Below are positions 5,926-11,558 of a stretch of 12,275 bases of DNA, piece by piece. Numbering within the stretch: the stretch's first letter is position 1; every line of letters begins with the position of its first letter. Position numbers and translations under genes: made by a program. Below the pieces are notes generated by a model. It was not told the origin of the DNA and ran no database searches. It saw nothing but the letters and a program-made list of their open reading frames with translations. The DNA lies in the NCBI GenBank assembly GCA_024654105.1, contig JANLID010000287.1, positions 1 through 12,275 of the forward strand. The letters are read 5' to 3'. The stretch comes from Gallionella sp. (lineage in GTDB: Bacteria; Pseudomonadota; Gammaproteobacteria; Burkholderiales; Gallionellaceae).

Positions 5926-6012
5926 ATTCTACCGCACAGGGCAGGGTGAGCGGAACTGGAGATCAGTCACGCAAAGCGCTGGCCAGTCTTGCATATCTCC
6001 ACAAGCTTGTGG
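5926..6012 (-). promoter_or_regulatory. arn operon upstream region: -10-like box and 14-bp palindrome
   Basis: A TAGAAT hexamer on the minus strand (5931-5926) lies only eight bases before the arnC ATG, so transcription from it would start at or near the start codon. That would fit a leaderless mRNA and the missing Shine-Dalgarno sequence. The matching -35 region is weak (TTCCGC at 18-base spacing). About 70 bp further upstream is the perfect palindrome CCACAAGCTTGTGG (5999-6012), a possible regulator site. The rest of the gap to vapC (5918-6079) shows nothing else. PhoP/BasR-type direct repeats were looked for but not recognised. Confidence 0.3.
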
Positions 6013-6079
6013 CGGTGTTCTGAGATGGTTTAGTTGGTGTCTTGCGGGGGTAGGGTTTGTTTGTTCATCGGTATATTTA

Positions 6080-6505
6080 TTAGAAAAAGAATAATTCAAA
6101 TCCAAGCAGGCGTGCGGCTTCACCTTGATTCCGGCCGGACGTGGCGAATCTCGCAGCGCCGATTTCCTGGGCAATAGACAGATGCAATGCATCCAGTGTG
6201 CGTAACGGGACTTTCGGCACTTTTGCCAGTATGTCGAGCGCATGGGTGGTATGGGAATCGGCAAGCGCGTGCAACACCAGCGCTCCATCCTGAATATCGG
6301 TGCGCAATTCCTCAAACGCATCCGATTCCAGCTTTCGGGTAATCTGCCCGGATCGGCGGCGGCGAGCCAATGCACTGCGCGCTTCAACCAGCGTCAAACG
6401 GCTGGAATGAAAAGGTGCGTTTGCCGCAAAGAAATCTTCAAAGGCAGCGCTTCCCGGCTCCATGATGTAGCGCTTGAGCAGGGCGCTGGTGTCAAGGTAG
6501 ATCAT
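6080..6505 (-). CDS. PIN-domain toxin, VapC-like
   Basis: This 141-residue PIN-domain protein begins MIYLDTSALLKRY, the typical first strand with catalytic Asp5. Glu41 (VEARSAL) and Asp105 (TLDALHL) supply two more metal-binding acids. The fourth position, usually Asp or Asn in a T-x-D/N motif, reads TSG here (Gly124), so metal binding may be weakened or completed by a neighbour. VapC toxins are Mg2+-dependent RNases that cut tRNA or rRNA. The gene shares one base with the stop of the antitoxin gene upstream (TAATG), the standard layout of a coupled TA operon. The C-terminus ends abruptly in ELFFF, slightly unusual but not short for the family. Confidence 0.88.
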   Translation of the reverse strand: MIYLDTSALLKRYIMEPGSAAFEDFFAANAPFHSSRLTLVEARSALARRRRSGQITRKLESDAFEELRTDIQDGALVLHALADSHTTHALDILAKVPKVPLRTLDALHLSIAQEIGAARFATSGRNQGEAARLLGFELFFF

Positions 6506-6735
6506 TAGGCTCGCTCGGAACGATCTTCGCCCACGATCTCTTCGCTTGGAACGGTTTGTATCGGTTGGCGTGCGCGGAAAGCTGCCAGTGAACGTACCCG
6601 CATTTTTGATTTTGCAGGAAGGATGCGCGCCACTGGCTCACCCCGGCAAACGACCAATATTTCCTCATTACCTGCAAACATCTGCTCCGGATGGCTCAAT
6701 CCTTCGCGGGCTTCACGGATGGTAAGAGTTTTCAT
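6505..6735 (-). CDS. Phd/YefM-type antitoxin paired with the PIN toxin
   Basis: This 76-residue protein has the Phd/YefM N-terminal fold signature: TIREAREGLS, a Gly/Glu-rich turn, then EILVVCRGEPVARILP. The basic and polar C-terminus would wrap the toxin. Such antitoxins bind DNA as dimers and repress their own operon. I chose ATG 6735 because AGGAGGT lies seven bases upstream; the frame is open to 6765 but that start lacks a ribosome site and precedes the family's first strand. The operator-like palindrome and promoter lie directly upstream. Confidence 0.87.
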   Translation of the reverse strand: MKTLTIREAREGLSHPEQMFAGNEEILVVCRGEPVARILPAKSKMRVRSLAAFRARQPIQTVPSEEIVGEDRSERA

Positions 6736-6767
6736 GTATTCAACCTCCTGTGCGGTATGTGTCACGT

Positions 6768-6797
6768 ATTGTACACTTGTGACACAAGTGTTGTCAT
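6768..6797 (-). promoter_or_regulatory. Promoter with embedded operator for the Phd/VapC-like module
   Basis: On the minus strand ATGACA (6797-6792) and TACAAT (6773-6768) form a good sigma70-type pair with 18-base spacing. The spacer is almost exactly filled by a palindrome with nine-base arms, ACACTTGTG and CACAAGTGT around one base (6773-6791). An antitoxin or toxin-antitoxin complex bound there would block RNA polymerase, giving autoregulation. The function is inference; the sequence pattern is clear. Confidence 0.65.
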
Positions 6798-6816
6798 GCG
6801 TCTTTGTGCGCTAAAG

Positions 6817-7098
6817 TTACTGTGCCGTCAGCTTGTTAAGTACAAACTTCCACGGGAACTCCAGCTTGCCGTTGATGCTCGCGAGATTGTCGGCCAGCCG
6901 CGCGTTGATCGCGGCCAATGACTGGTCGCGTTCCGACCACATGAGTTCCGCGAGCCAGGCGTAATCCTTCAGGTTGGCTTGCAGGCTCAGGCGGTTGGCG
7001 TAGGGCGTGGTGGATGTGATGGTCAACGGCTGCATCGCATCGCACTCGCGCCGCACCACATCGGGCGGCACACCGATGGCGAGCAACCGCGCGAACAT
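6817..7098 (-). pseudogene. C-terminal fragment of a DUF6933-like protein (probable remnant)
   Basis: An open frame of 93 residues reads MFARLLAIGVPPDVVRREC and so on, with 'ANRLSLQANLKDYAWLAE' in the middle. This resembles, from memory, the C-terminal half of DUF6933-type proteins, where a segment like 'NRSVLGSMNDFAF' follows a helix like this one; the match is loose. Full-length members are roughly 150 residues or more, so the N-terminal half is missing. Immediately upstream is the stop of the RelE/ParE-type gene in the same frame, leaving no room for it. The best ribosome site (AGGGGG) is too far from the ATG. I read it as a truncated gene left when the upstream TA module arrived, though a short expressed protein is possible. 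It has no assigned function. Confidence 0.4.
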
Positions 7099-7119
7099 CG
7101 TTGATATGCCGTTTACCCC

Positions 7120-7446
7120 CTACAAGCCAAGCATTCTGCGCGACAGCAGTGTCTGCATGTCGCGCCTACCATCCGCAATCATGTAGACGAGCACCTGCTT
7201 TCCAATCACCCGATAGATGAGCCGGTAGGGTTTGAAGTGCGCTTGGCGATATTCGCGGATACCGAGAGCGAGCAGTTCTTTTGGATAGGAACCGCGTTCC
7301 GGGAAGGTAGCCAGTGTTTCGGCCACTTCCATTAACTTATCCAACACATGATCTGCGTTGCCTTGCGCATCGTTCTCGGCGATGTAGTCGTAGATTTCCT
7401 CCAAGTCGCGCTCCGCGCCACGGGTGAGCAATACTTTGAAGCTCAT
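7120..7446 (-). CDS. RelE/ParE-family toxin
   Basis: This 108-residue protein has the RelE/ParE fold pattern: FKVLLTRGAERDLEEIYDYIAE (first strand and helix), a second helix ending ATFPERGSYPKEL, then strands YRQAHFKPYRLIYRVIGKQVLVYMIADGRRD. The ending 'DGRRDMQTLLSRRML' is typical of the plasmid-stabilisation ParE subgroup. Family members either cleave mRNA at the ribosome (RelE) or poison gyrase (ParE); the sequence alone does not decide. Its ATG overlaps the antitoxin stop by four bases (ATGA), so the pair is translationally coupled. Confidence 0.9.
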   Translation of the reverse strand: MSFKVLLTRGAERDLEEIYDYIAENDAQGNADHVLDKLMEVAETLATFPERGSYPKELLALGIREYRQAHFKPYRLIYRVIGKQVLVYMIADGRRDMQTLLSRRMLGL

Positions 7447-7718
7447 TTTACCGTAGCTTTTTTGGCGCGAAGGCGGCGCGCGACATCAGCGATGGGTTTG
7501 ACTTTACCTTCTTCAATTTCGCGATTCCCCAGTGCCAGTATCTTCAAGAGTGCCAGTGTTTCCTGCGTGCTTTCATAGGAGGCGATGTCTTGCATAACTG
7601 CCCTGGCTTCCCCGTTCTGCGTGATCAGAAAAGGTTCGCGCTGTTCGGCCAGGCGTTTAAGCACCTCGGCAGCATTGGCCTTGAGGTAGCTGATGGGTTT
7701 GATGTTCGTTGAGCGCAT
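7443..7718 (-). CDS. Phd/YefM-type antitoxin paired with the RelE/ParE toxin
   Basis: This 91-residue protein contains IKPISYLKANAAEVLKRL, then EPFLITQNGEARAVMQD, the strand-helix-strand pattern of Phd/YefM antitoxins, followed by a helical, charged C-terminus (ETLALLKILALGNREIEEGK) that would bind the toxin. It belongs to a widespread Phd/ParE pairing. The start at 7718 fits the family; only a weak GAGAAC ribosome site precedes it. Its 5' region overlaps, in another frame, the tail of the broken TIR reading frame. Confidence 0.9.
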   Translation of the reverse strand: MRSTNIKPISYLKANAAEVLKRLAEQREPFLITQNGEARAVMQDIASYESTQETLALLKILALGNREIEEGKVKPIADVARRLRAKKATVK

Positions 7719-7740
7719 GATTTGTTCTCAGATATGATGA

Positions 7741-7776
7741 AGACCGAATATAGTCTTTTAACGGTCTTGTGGCAAG
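7741..7776 (-). promoter_or_regulatory. Promoter with overlapping inverted repeat for the Phd/RelE-like module
   Basis: On the minus strand TTGCCA (7776-7771) and TATATT (7753-7748) are spaced by 17 bases, each one mismatch from the sigma70 consensus. Seven-base inverted copies AAGACCG (7741-7747) and CGGTCTT (7763-7769) flank the -10 box and could be the antitoxin operator. The predicted leader to the antitoxin ATG is about 22 bases. Confidence 0.65.
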
Positions 7777-7797
7777 CTTCGCCCCCGTGTCAATCAG

Positions 7798-7941
7798 AGG
7801 ATAGTGGTCATAGAGAACGCGCTTTACAGTGAACGTCGAGGCGAGATGTGCAGCGACTTCTTTCACGTAGTCGCGATGTGGTTCCCCCGGAAACGAGAGC
7901 GCAACTTCAAAGCGGCGGGAGGTGGAAAAATTGGCGGTCAT
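7798..7941 (-). pseudogene. N-terminal fragment of a TIR-domain protein
   Basis: The frame from ATG 7941 begins MTANFSTSRRFEVALSFPGE and continues HRDYVKEVAAHLAST with RVLYDHYP near residue 42. This is the first strand, BB-type region and helix of the bacterial TIR-domain group whose members read 'FDVALSFPGE.RDFV..VA'. Homology stops near residue 48, about where the promoter of the downstream antitoxin begins, although the frame stays open to 7657 with unrelated sequence that overlaps the antitoxin gene. A TIR domain needs about 130 residues and its catalytic Glu lies later, so this piece cannot be an active NADase. It is best read as a defence gene cut off by the arrival of the TA module or by a deletion. 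Confidence 0.6.
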
Positions 7942-8029
7942 ATTCGCTCTAACCTGAGAAACGAACGGACAGCATTATTTTTCTCACGCGGCACAAAGCT
8001 GATGGGGCGTTGTTTTCTTCGGTTCGGCT

Positions 8030-8362
8030 TCATTTACGCCCCTCCTGCACCACTACATGCGCCCGCTCAATCTCGCGGTGAAAGCTTGCCGGAATGCGCG
8101 CCCAATCCATGATGTCCACGCGGATCGGCAGTTTGCTTTCGATGAAGGCTTCCTTGAGGCCGGACAGCACGCCGGTTTCTTCATGCAGGTTTTGGGGGTT
8201 GCGCAGCACGAGGTCCAGATCACTGGCTTCGTGGCTGCTGCCGGTGACGCGGCTGCCATAGGCCCATACTTCCGCGTGCGGGACGTGGGCACACAGCAGT
8301 GCCTTGACTTGTTCCAGATATTTTTGCGGTAAGTCGAGCGAGACGGTTTGGGGTGCAGGCAT
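8030..8362 (-). CDS. mntA: MntA-like nucleotidyltransferase antitoxin
   Basis: This 110-residue protein has the minimal nucleotidyltransferase motif GSX10DXD (Gly36-Ser37, Asp48, Asp50) and a third acid at Asp83 (IRVDIMDW). In characterised pairs MntA transfers AMP to a tyrosine of the HEPN toxin and so silences it. I chose ATG 8362: AAGGAAT lies nine bases upstream and the frame before it (open to 8476) overlaps hepT with unrelated residues. It lies seven bases after the hepT stop, so the two form one operon, in the toxin-first order known for hepT-mntA. Confidence 0.87.
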   Translation of the reverse strand: MPAPQTVSLDLPQKYLEQVKALLCAHVPHAEVWAYGSRVTGSSHEASDLDLVLRNPQNLHEETGVLSGLKEAFIESKLPIRVDIMDWARIPASFHREIERAHVVVQEGRK

Positions 8363-8369
8363 GGCGACG

Positions 8370-8798
8370 CTATTCCTTGTCGCTGAATCGTGCGCGCAGG
8401 ACGGTTTCAAGTGTTTGGGCATCCGCAATGAAGCCCGGCAAGAGCACCAGCGTTTCCTTGGCGAAGCCTTCGCCATAGTCGTGGGCGGTGCTGTTGCGGT
8501 TATCGCGGTAGGCGAACCAGCGCTCCACCTCCTCCACGGTCATCAGACCGTGGGTGGCGGCGAGGCGCAGCAAATCCTTGGCCGGTGTGGCATCGAGTTT
8601 TTTGGCGCCGTGGCCGTAGTCCTTGAGCGCGCGCTTGATGAGCTTGAAGGCGGTCTCCTGGGCAAGTTCGTAACCCTTGACGATGGCGTTGCGGAATACT
8701 TCCTGGTCTATGCTGTCCGGTTCGGCTTTCCGGTAAAACGCGAGAGAGGATTCGAGCGTGCCGATGCAGCGTTTGAGGTGGTCGGTGTTGAGCAGCAT
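8370..8798 (-). CDS. hepT: HepT-like HEPN toxin (HI0074 type)
   Basis: This 142-residue all-helical protein has the HEPN active-site motif RX4HXY as Arg101, His106 and Tyr108 (RNSTAHDY). The helices before it (FRNAIVKGYELAQETAFKLIKRAL) match the HI0074 nucleotidyltransferase-substrate group. HepT proteins are RNases that cut tRNA or mRNA; the Tyr of the motif is the site AMPylated by MntA. ATG 8798 has an AGGAGG ribosome site four bases upstream. No clear promoter was identified between it and the repeat element at 8882-9030. Confidence 0.87.
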   Translation of the reverse strand: MLLNTDHLKRCIGTLESSLAFYRKAEPDSIDQEVFRNAIVKGYELAQETAFKLIKRALKDYGHGAKKLDATPAKDLLRLAATHGLMTVEEVERWFAYRDNRNSTAHDYGEGFAKETLVLLPGFIADAQTLETVLRARFSDKE

Positions 8799-8881
8799 GT
8801 TTCCTCCTGTGTGGCGTAGCCTAGAGTTTTGCGAATGCTAGCGGTTTCCGATACAGCGTGCCAGCCAAATAAGCTCAGTGT

Positions 8882-9030
8882 GTGCGATTCAAACTGATGT
8901 GGAACTTATGCTGCTTGCCAGGTCAATACTGCAATCGCGCAGAATAGGATGCTCGCCCGGTGCTGCTGCAAAGGGTCGGCTTACGAAGTTCTCTGCTCTA
9001 CAGATACTTCCACATCAGTTTGAATCGCAC
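8882..9030. mobile_element. MITE-like element, 149 bp, with 23-bp perfect inverted ends
   Basis: Bases 8882-8904 and 9008-9030 are perfect inverted copies over 23 bases (outer end GTGCGATTCAAAC). The 103-base centre holds no gene. The size and structure fit a non-autonomous transposable element whose transposase lies elsewhere; I cannot name the parent family. No unambiguous target-site duplication is seen. It lies between hepT and prfB, at the edge of the accessory island. Together with the hairpin repeat at 9046 it fills the gap 8799-9100. Confidence 0.75.
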
Positions 9031-9045
9031 CCAAGCTTAGTAGTT

Positions 9046-9075
9046 CGTCATTCCCGCGCAGGCGCGGGAATGACG
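9046..9075. repeat. 14-bp perfect palindromic repeat downstream of prfB
   Basis: CGTCATTCCCGCGC (9046-9059) pairs perfectly with 9062-9075 across a two-base loop. It contains ATTCCC and GGGAAT half-sites like the dispersed dRS3-type repeats of some betaproteobacteria, here ten bases apart. It lies about 25 bases past the prfB stop and could stall or protect the 3' end of its mRNA. It has no T-run on the minus strand, so it is not a canonical terminator. Confidence 0.7.
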
Positions 9076-9100
9076 GAATAAGTTAACGGGTGTGAGGGGG

Positions 9101-10205
9101 CTATACCCCTTGTTTCAAACTCGCCGAGATGAAATCGTCCAGGTTGCCATCCAGTACGGCTTGGGTGTTGCCGGCTTCGTAATTGGTGCGCAGATCCTTG
9201 ATGCGCGATTGGTCCAGCACGTAGGAGCGGATCTGGTGCCCCCAGCCGATGTCGGTTTTGCCGTCTTCCATGGCCTGTTTTTCGGCGTTGCGTTTGCGCA
9301 ACTCTTCTTCGTACAGGCGCGATTTGAGCATCGCCATCGCTTCGGCGCGGTTGCGGTGCTGCGAGCGGTCGCTCTGGCACTGCACCACGATGTTGGTCGG
9401 CAGGTGGGTAATGCGTACCGCCGAGTCGGTCTTGTTGATGTGCTGGCCGCCCGCGCCGCTGGCGCGGTAGGTGTCCACGCGCAGGTCGGCGGGGTTGATC
9501 TCGACCTCGATGGAGTCGTCCACTTCCGGATAGACGAACACGCTGGCGAACGAGGTGTGGCGGCGGTTGCCGGAATCGAACGGCGACTTGCGCACCAGCC
9601 GGTGCACGCCGGTCTCGGTGCGCAGATGGCCATAGGCGTATTCGCCAATAATCTTGAGAGAAGCACCCTTGATACCCGCGACATCGCCATCGGATTGTTC
9701 CAGCACTTCCACTTGGAAGCCCTTGCGTTCGCAGTAGCGCAGGTACATGCGCAGCAGCATCGATCCCCAGTCCTGCGCTTCGGTGCCGCCCGAGCCGGCC
9801 TGGATGTCGACGAAGCAATTGTTCGGGTCCATCGGGTGCGCGAACATGCGGCGGAATTCCATGTCCGCGACGCGTTTCTCGATGTCCTGGATGTCGGCGG
9901 CGATACCTTGCAGGCTTTCGTCGTCATTTTCCGCTTTTGCCATTTCAAACAATTCGGCGGCATCGGCAAGATTTTGCTGGATTTGCTTGAGGCCGAGCAC
10001 CACGCCTTCCAGCATCTTGCGCTCGCGCCCCAACTCCTGCGCGCGCTTGGCGTCCTGCCAGATAGCGGGGTCTTCGGCGAGTTCGTTGACTTCGGTCAGA
10101 CGTTCCTGTTTGGTATCGAAGTCAAAGATACCTCCGCAATTCGGCGCTGCGCAGCCCCAAGTCTTGCAGTTGGTTGGATAGGGCGTTGAGTTGTTCGGTC
10201 TCCAT
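9101..10205 (-). CDS. prfB: Peptide chain release factor 2, with programmed +1 frameshift
   Basis: Release factor 2 reads UGA and UAA stops and releases the finished protein from the ribosome. Translation starts at ATG 10205 and reaches an in-frame TGA at 10124-10122 after 27 codons. A +1 shift at CTT continues the product as Asp-Phe-Asp, giving 367 residues in all, close to the 365 of E. coli. Residue numbers below are for the shifted product. The codon-reading tripeptide SPF is at 207-209 and the catalytic GGQ at 252-254. The residue before SGAGGQ is Ala, as in most bacteria, not the Thr of E. coli K-12. There is no good Shine-Dalgarno sequence. A start downstream of the shift (for example 10033) would lose the N-terminal domain and is wrong. 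recJ is nearby upstream, as usual; lysS is absent downstream. Confidence 0.96.
10121..10134 (-). promoter_or_regulatory. prfB: prfB programmed +1 frameshift site
   Basis: On the minus strand GGAGG lies three bases before CTT TGA C, the conserved arrangement of an internal Shine-Dalgarno-like sequence, slippery Leu codon and weak UGAC stop. When release factor 2 is scarce, UGA is read slowly and the ribosome slips +1, making more factor. Confidence 0.95.
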
Positions 10206-10233
10206 GATGTTGTCGCGTGCTGAAAAGGGCGCG

Positions 10234-10239
10234 ATTATA
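10234..10239 (-). promoter_or_regulatory. -10 box (TATAAT) for prfB
   Basis: A perfect TATAAT on the minus strand lies 28 bases before the prfB ATG and overlaps the stop codon of the preceding membrane-protein gene. It would give a leader of about 20 bases. No good -35 hexamer is present at 16-18 bases (CGTGCT at 17), so the promoter may be weak or activator-dependent, and read-through from upstream remains possible. Confidence 0.4.
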
Positions 10240-11497
10240 GCGCAAACAGGCCGGCCAGCACGCCGATGGACATTGCCGCGAAGCCGATGGCGACCCATTT
10301 TGCGAGTTGCCTGCCGCCGATGAATACGACCATGCCGAGTTTGAAGGCAAGGTTGGCAACGAAGGCGAGCGCAATCGCTGTGATGGTTTGCTGTTCATTC
10401 AATTGGCCGAGGTTGAACAGGCGCAGGCTGGATAGCGTGATGGCGTCGACATCGGTCAGTCCCGATACCAGCGCCACGGCGTACAAACCCTGGCTACCGG
10501 CGATATCCGCCATCCAGGCTGCACCGAGCAGCACGATCACATACAGCAGGCCGAAGCCGAGCGCGGTGTGCAGTTCCGCCGGATTGGCAGTTTCCGGAAT
10601 ATAGAGTTCCTGGGTTGCGCCGGTCTTGCGCCAGAGATAGGCGACGACGAGCAACCCGCATAGCAGTCCGCCAAGCAGGACGGGAGCCAGCGCGGGCAGG
10701 GCGCCATAGGCGACCACAGCGCTGACCGCCAGCAGGCGGATCAGCACCACCAGGCTGGCAATCACGATCACCAGAGTGGCGAGTTTTTCCATGGTTGGAT
10801 CGCTCTTGCCGTGCCTGGCGTAGATCATGGTGGTCGCGGTGCTGGAAACCAGGCCACCAAAGAAGCCGAGCAGCGGAGCGCCATAACGGCTGCCGACGAT
10901 GTGCAGTGCCGCATAGCCCGCCAGGCTGAGCCCTGATATCAGGACGACCATCAGCCATGCCTGGTGCGGATTGAAGGCGTCGTAGGGACCAAAATTCTGG
11001 TTTGGCAGGATGGGTAGGATGATGAAGGTCAGCACCGAAAATTGCAGCACGGCGACCAGATCGCGGCGCGTCAGCCTTTGTGATATTCCGCGCAGCTCCG
11101 GCTTGAAATAGAGCAGGGCGGTAATGCCGATTGCCAGCATGACGGCGAGCTTGGCAAGCTCATACCAGACCATCGCGCCCAGCCCGTAGCACAGCAGCAG
11201 GGCGATCACCGTGGTGGTGCCAGGATCATTTTTTTCGATGGGTCTGTTGAAATAGGCGGCAACGATCATGCCGGCTACCGCGAGCAGCCCGGCAAGCAGT
11301 ATCCAGGGCGAGTCGAGTTTGTCGGAGAGCAGGGCGGACAGCGTGCCGAATACGGCAACCAGCGCGAAGGTGCGCAATCCGGCCTTGGCTGAAGGGTTGC
11401 GCTCGCGTTCCAGACCGATCAGCAGGCCAATGGCGAGGCTGGTGAGGAATTGCGGCAAGGCCTCGATGCCGTTATTTTGCAGAAGACTGGTTTCCAT
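10235..11497 (-). CDS. MgtC/SapB-type membrane protein with DUF4010 domain
   Basis: This is a 420-residue integral membrane protein with roughly a dozen hydrophobic segments. The N-terminal part shows the MgtC/SapB signature: FLTSLAIGLLIGLERER, then AGLRTFALVAVFGTL (about residues 17-55). The C-terminal two thirds match the DUF4010 layout, including GLVSSTATTMIYARHG and ALVSGLTDVDAITLSS. The transport substrate or role is unknown; MgtC itself is a regulator linked to Mg2+ limitation, and that should not be assumed here. I chose ATG 11497, with GAGGAA just upstream; the in-frame ATG at 11521 has no ribosome site. It starts about 60 bases after recJ, on the same strand, and its stop overlaps the prfB -10 box, so it interrupts the frequent recJ-prfB neighbourhood. 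Confidence 0.85.
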   Translation of the reverse strand: METSLLQNNGIEALPQFLTSLAIGLLIGLERERNPSAKAGLRTFALVAVFGTLSALLSDKLDSPWILLAGLLAVAGMIVAAYFNRPIEKNDPGTTTVIALLLCYGLGAMVWYELAKLAVMLAIGITALLYFKPELRGISQRLTRRDLVAVLQFSVLTFIILPILPNQNFGPYDAFNPHQAWLMVVLISGLSLAGYAALHIVGSRYGAPLLGFFGGLVSSTATTMIYARHGKSDPTMEKLATLVIVIASLVVLIRLLAVSAVVAYGALPALAPVLLGGLLCGLLVVAYLWRKTGATQELYIPETANPAELHTALGFGLLYVIVLLGAAWMADIAGSQGLYAVALVSGLTDVDAITLSSLRLFNLGQLNEQQTITAIALAFVANLAFKLGMVVFIGGRQLAKWVAIGFAAMSIGVLAGLFAL

Positions 11498-11522
11498 CGC
11501 TTCCTCTTTAAGGCATGTCATC

Positions 11523-11545
11523 CGTAGGGTGGGTTGTGCCCACTA
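11523..11545. repeat. Short GTAGGGTGGG...CCCAC hairpin repeat fragment
   Basis: Between recJ and the DUF4010 gene, GTGGG (11529-11533) pairs with CCCAC (11539-11543) across five bases. The 'CGTAGGGTGGG..GCCCAC' style resembles dispersed intergenic repeats found in several proteobacteria. It lacks a T-run, so it is not a clear terminator. Confidence 0.3.
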
Positions 11546-11558
11546 TGTCTACAAAACC

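Noticed and set aside
8363..8476. Longer mntA starting inside hepT
   Set aside because: The extra 38 residues overlap hepT coding sequence and do not resemble the nucleotidyltransferase family. ATG 8362 has a ribosome site.
9046..9075. Intrinsic terminator for prfB
   Set aside because: The stem is strong but no T-run follows it on the minus strand, and the sequence looks like a dispersed palindromic repeat.
9092..10189. Long plus-strand reading frame opposite prfB (365 codons)
   Set aside because: It lies exactly antisense to release factor 2, whose motifs are unmistakable. The product is rich in His, Val, Ala and Phe in the way typical of a shadow frame, with no recognisable domain.
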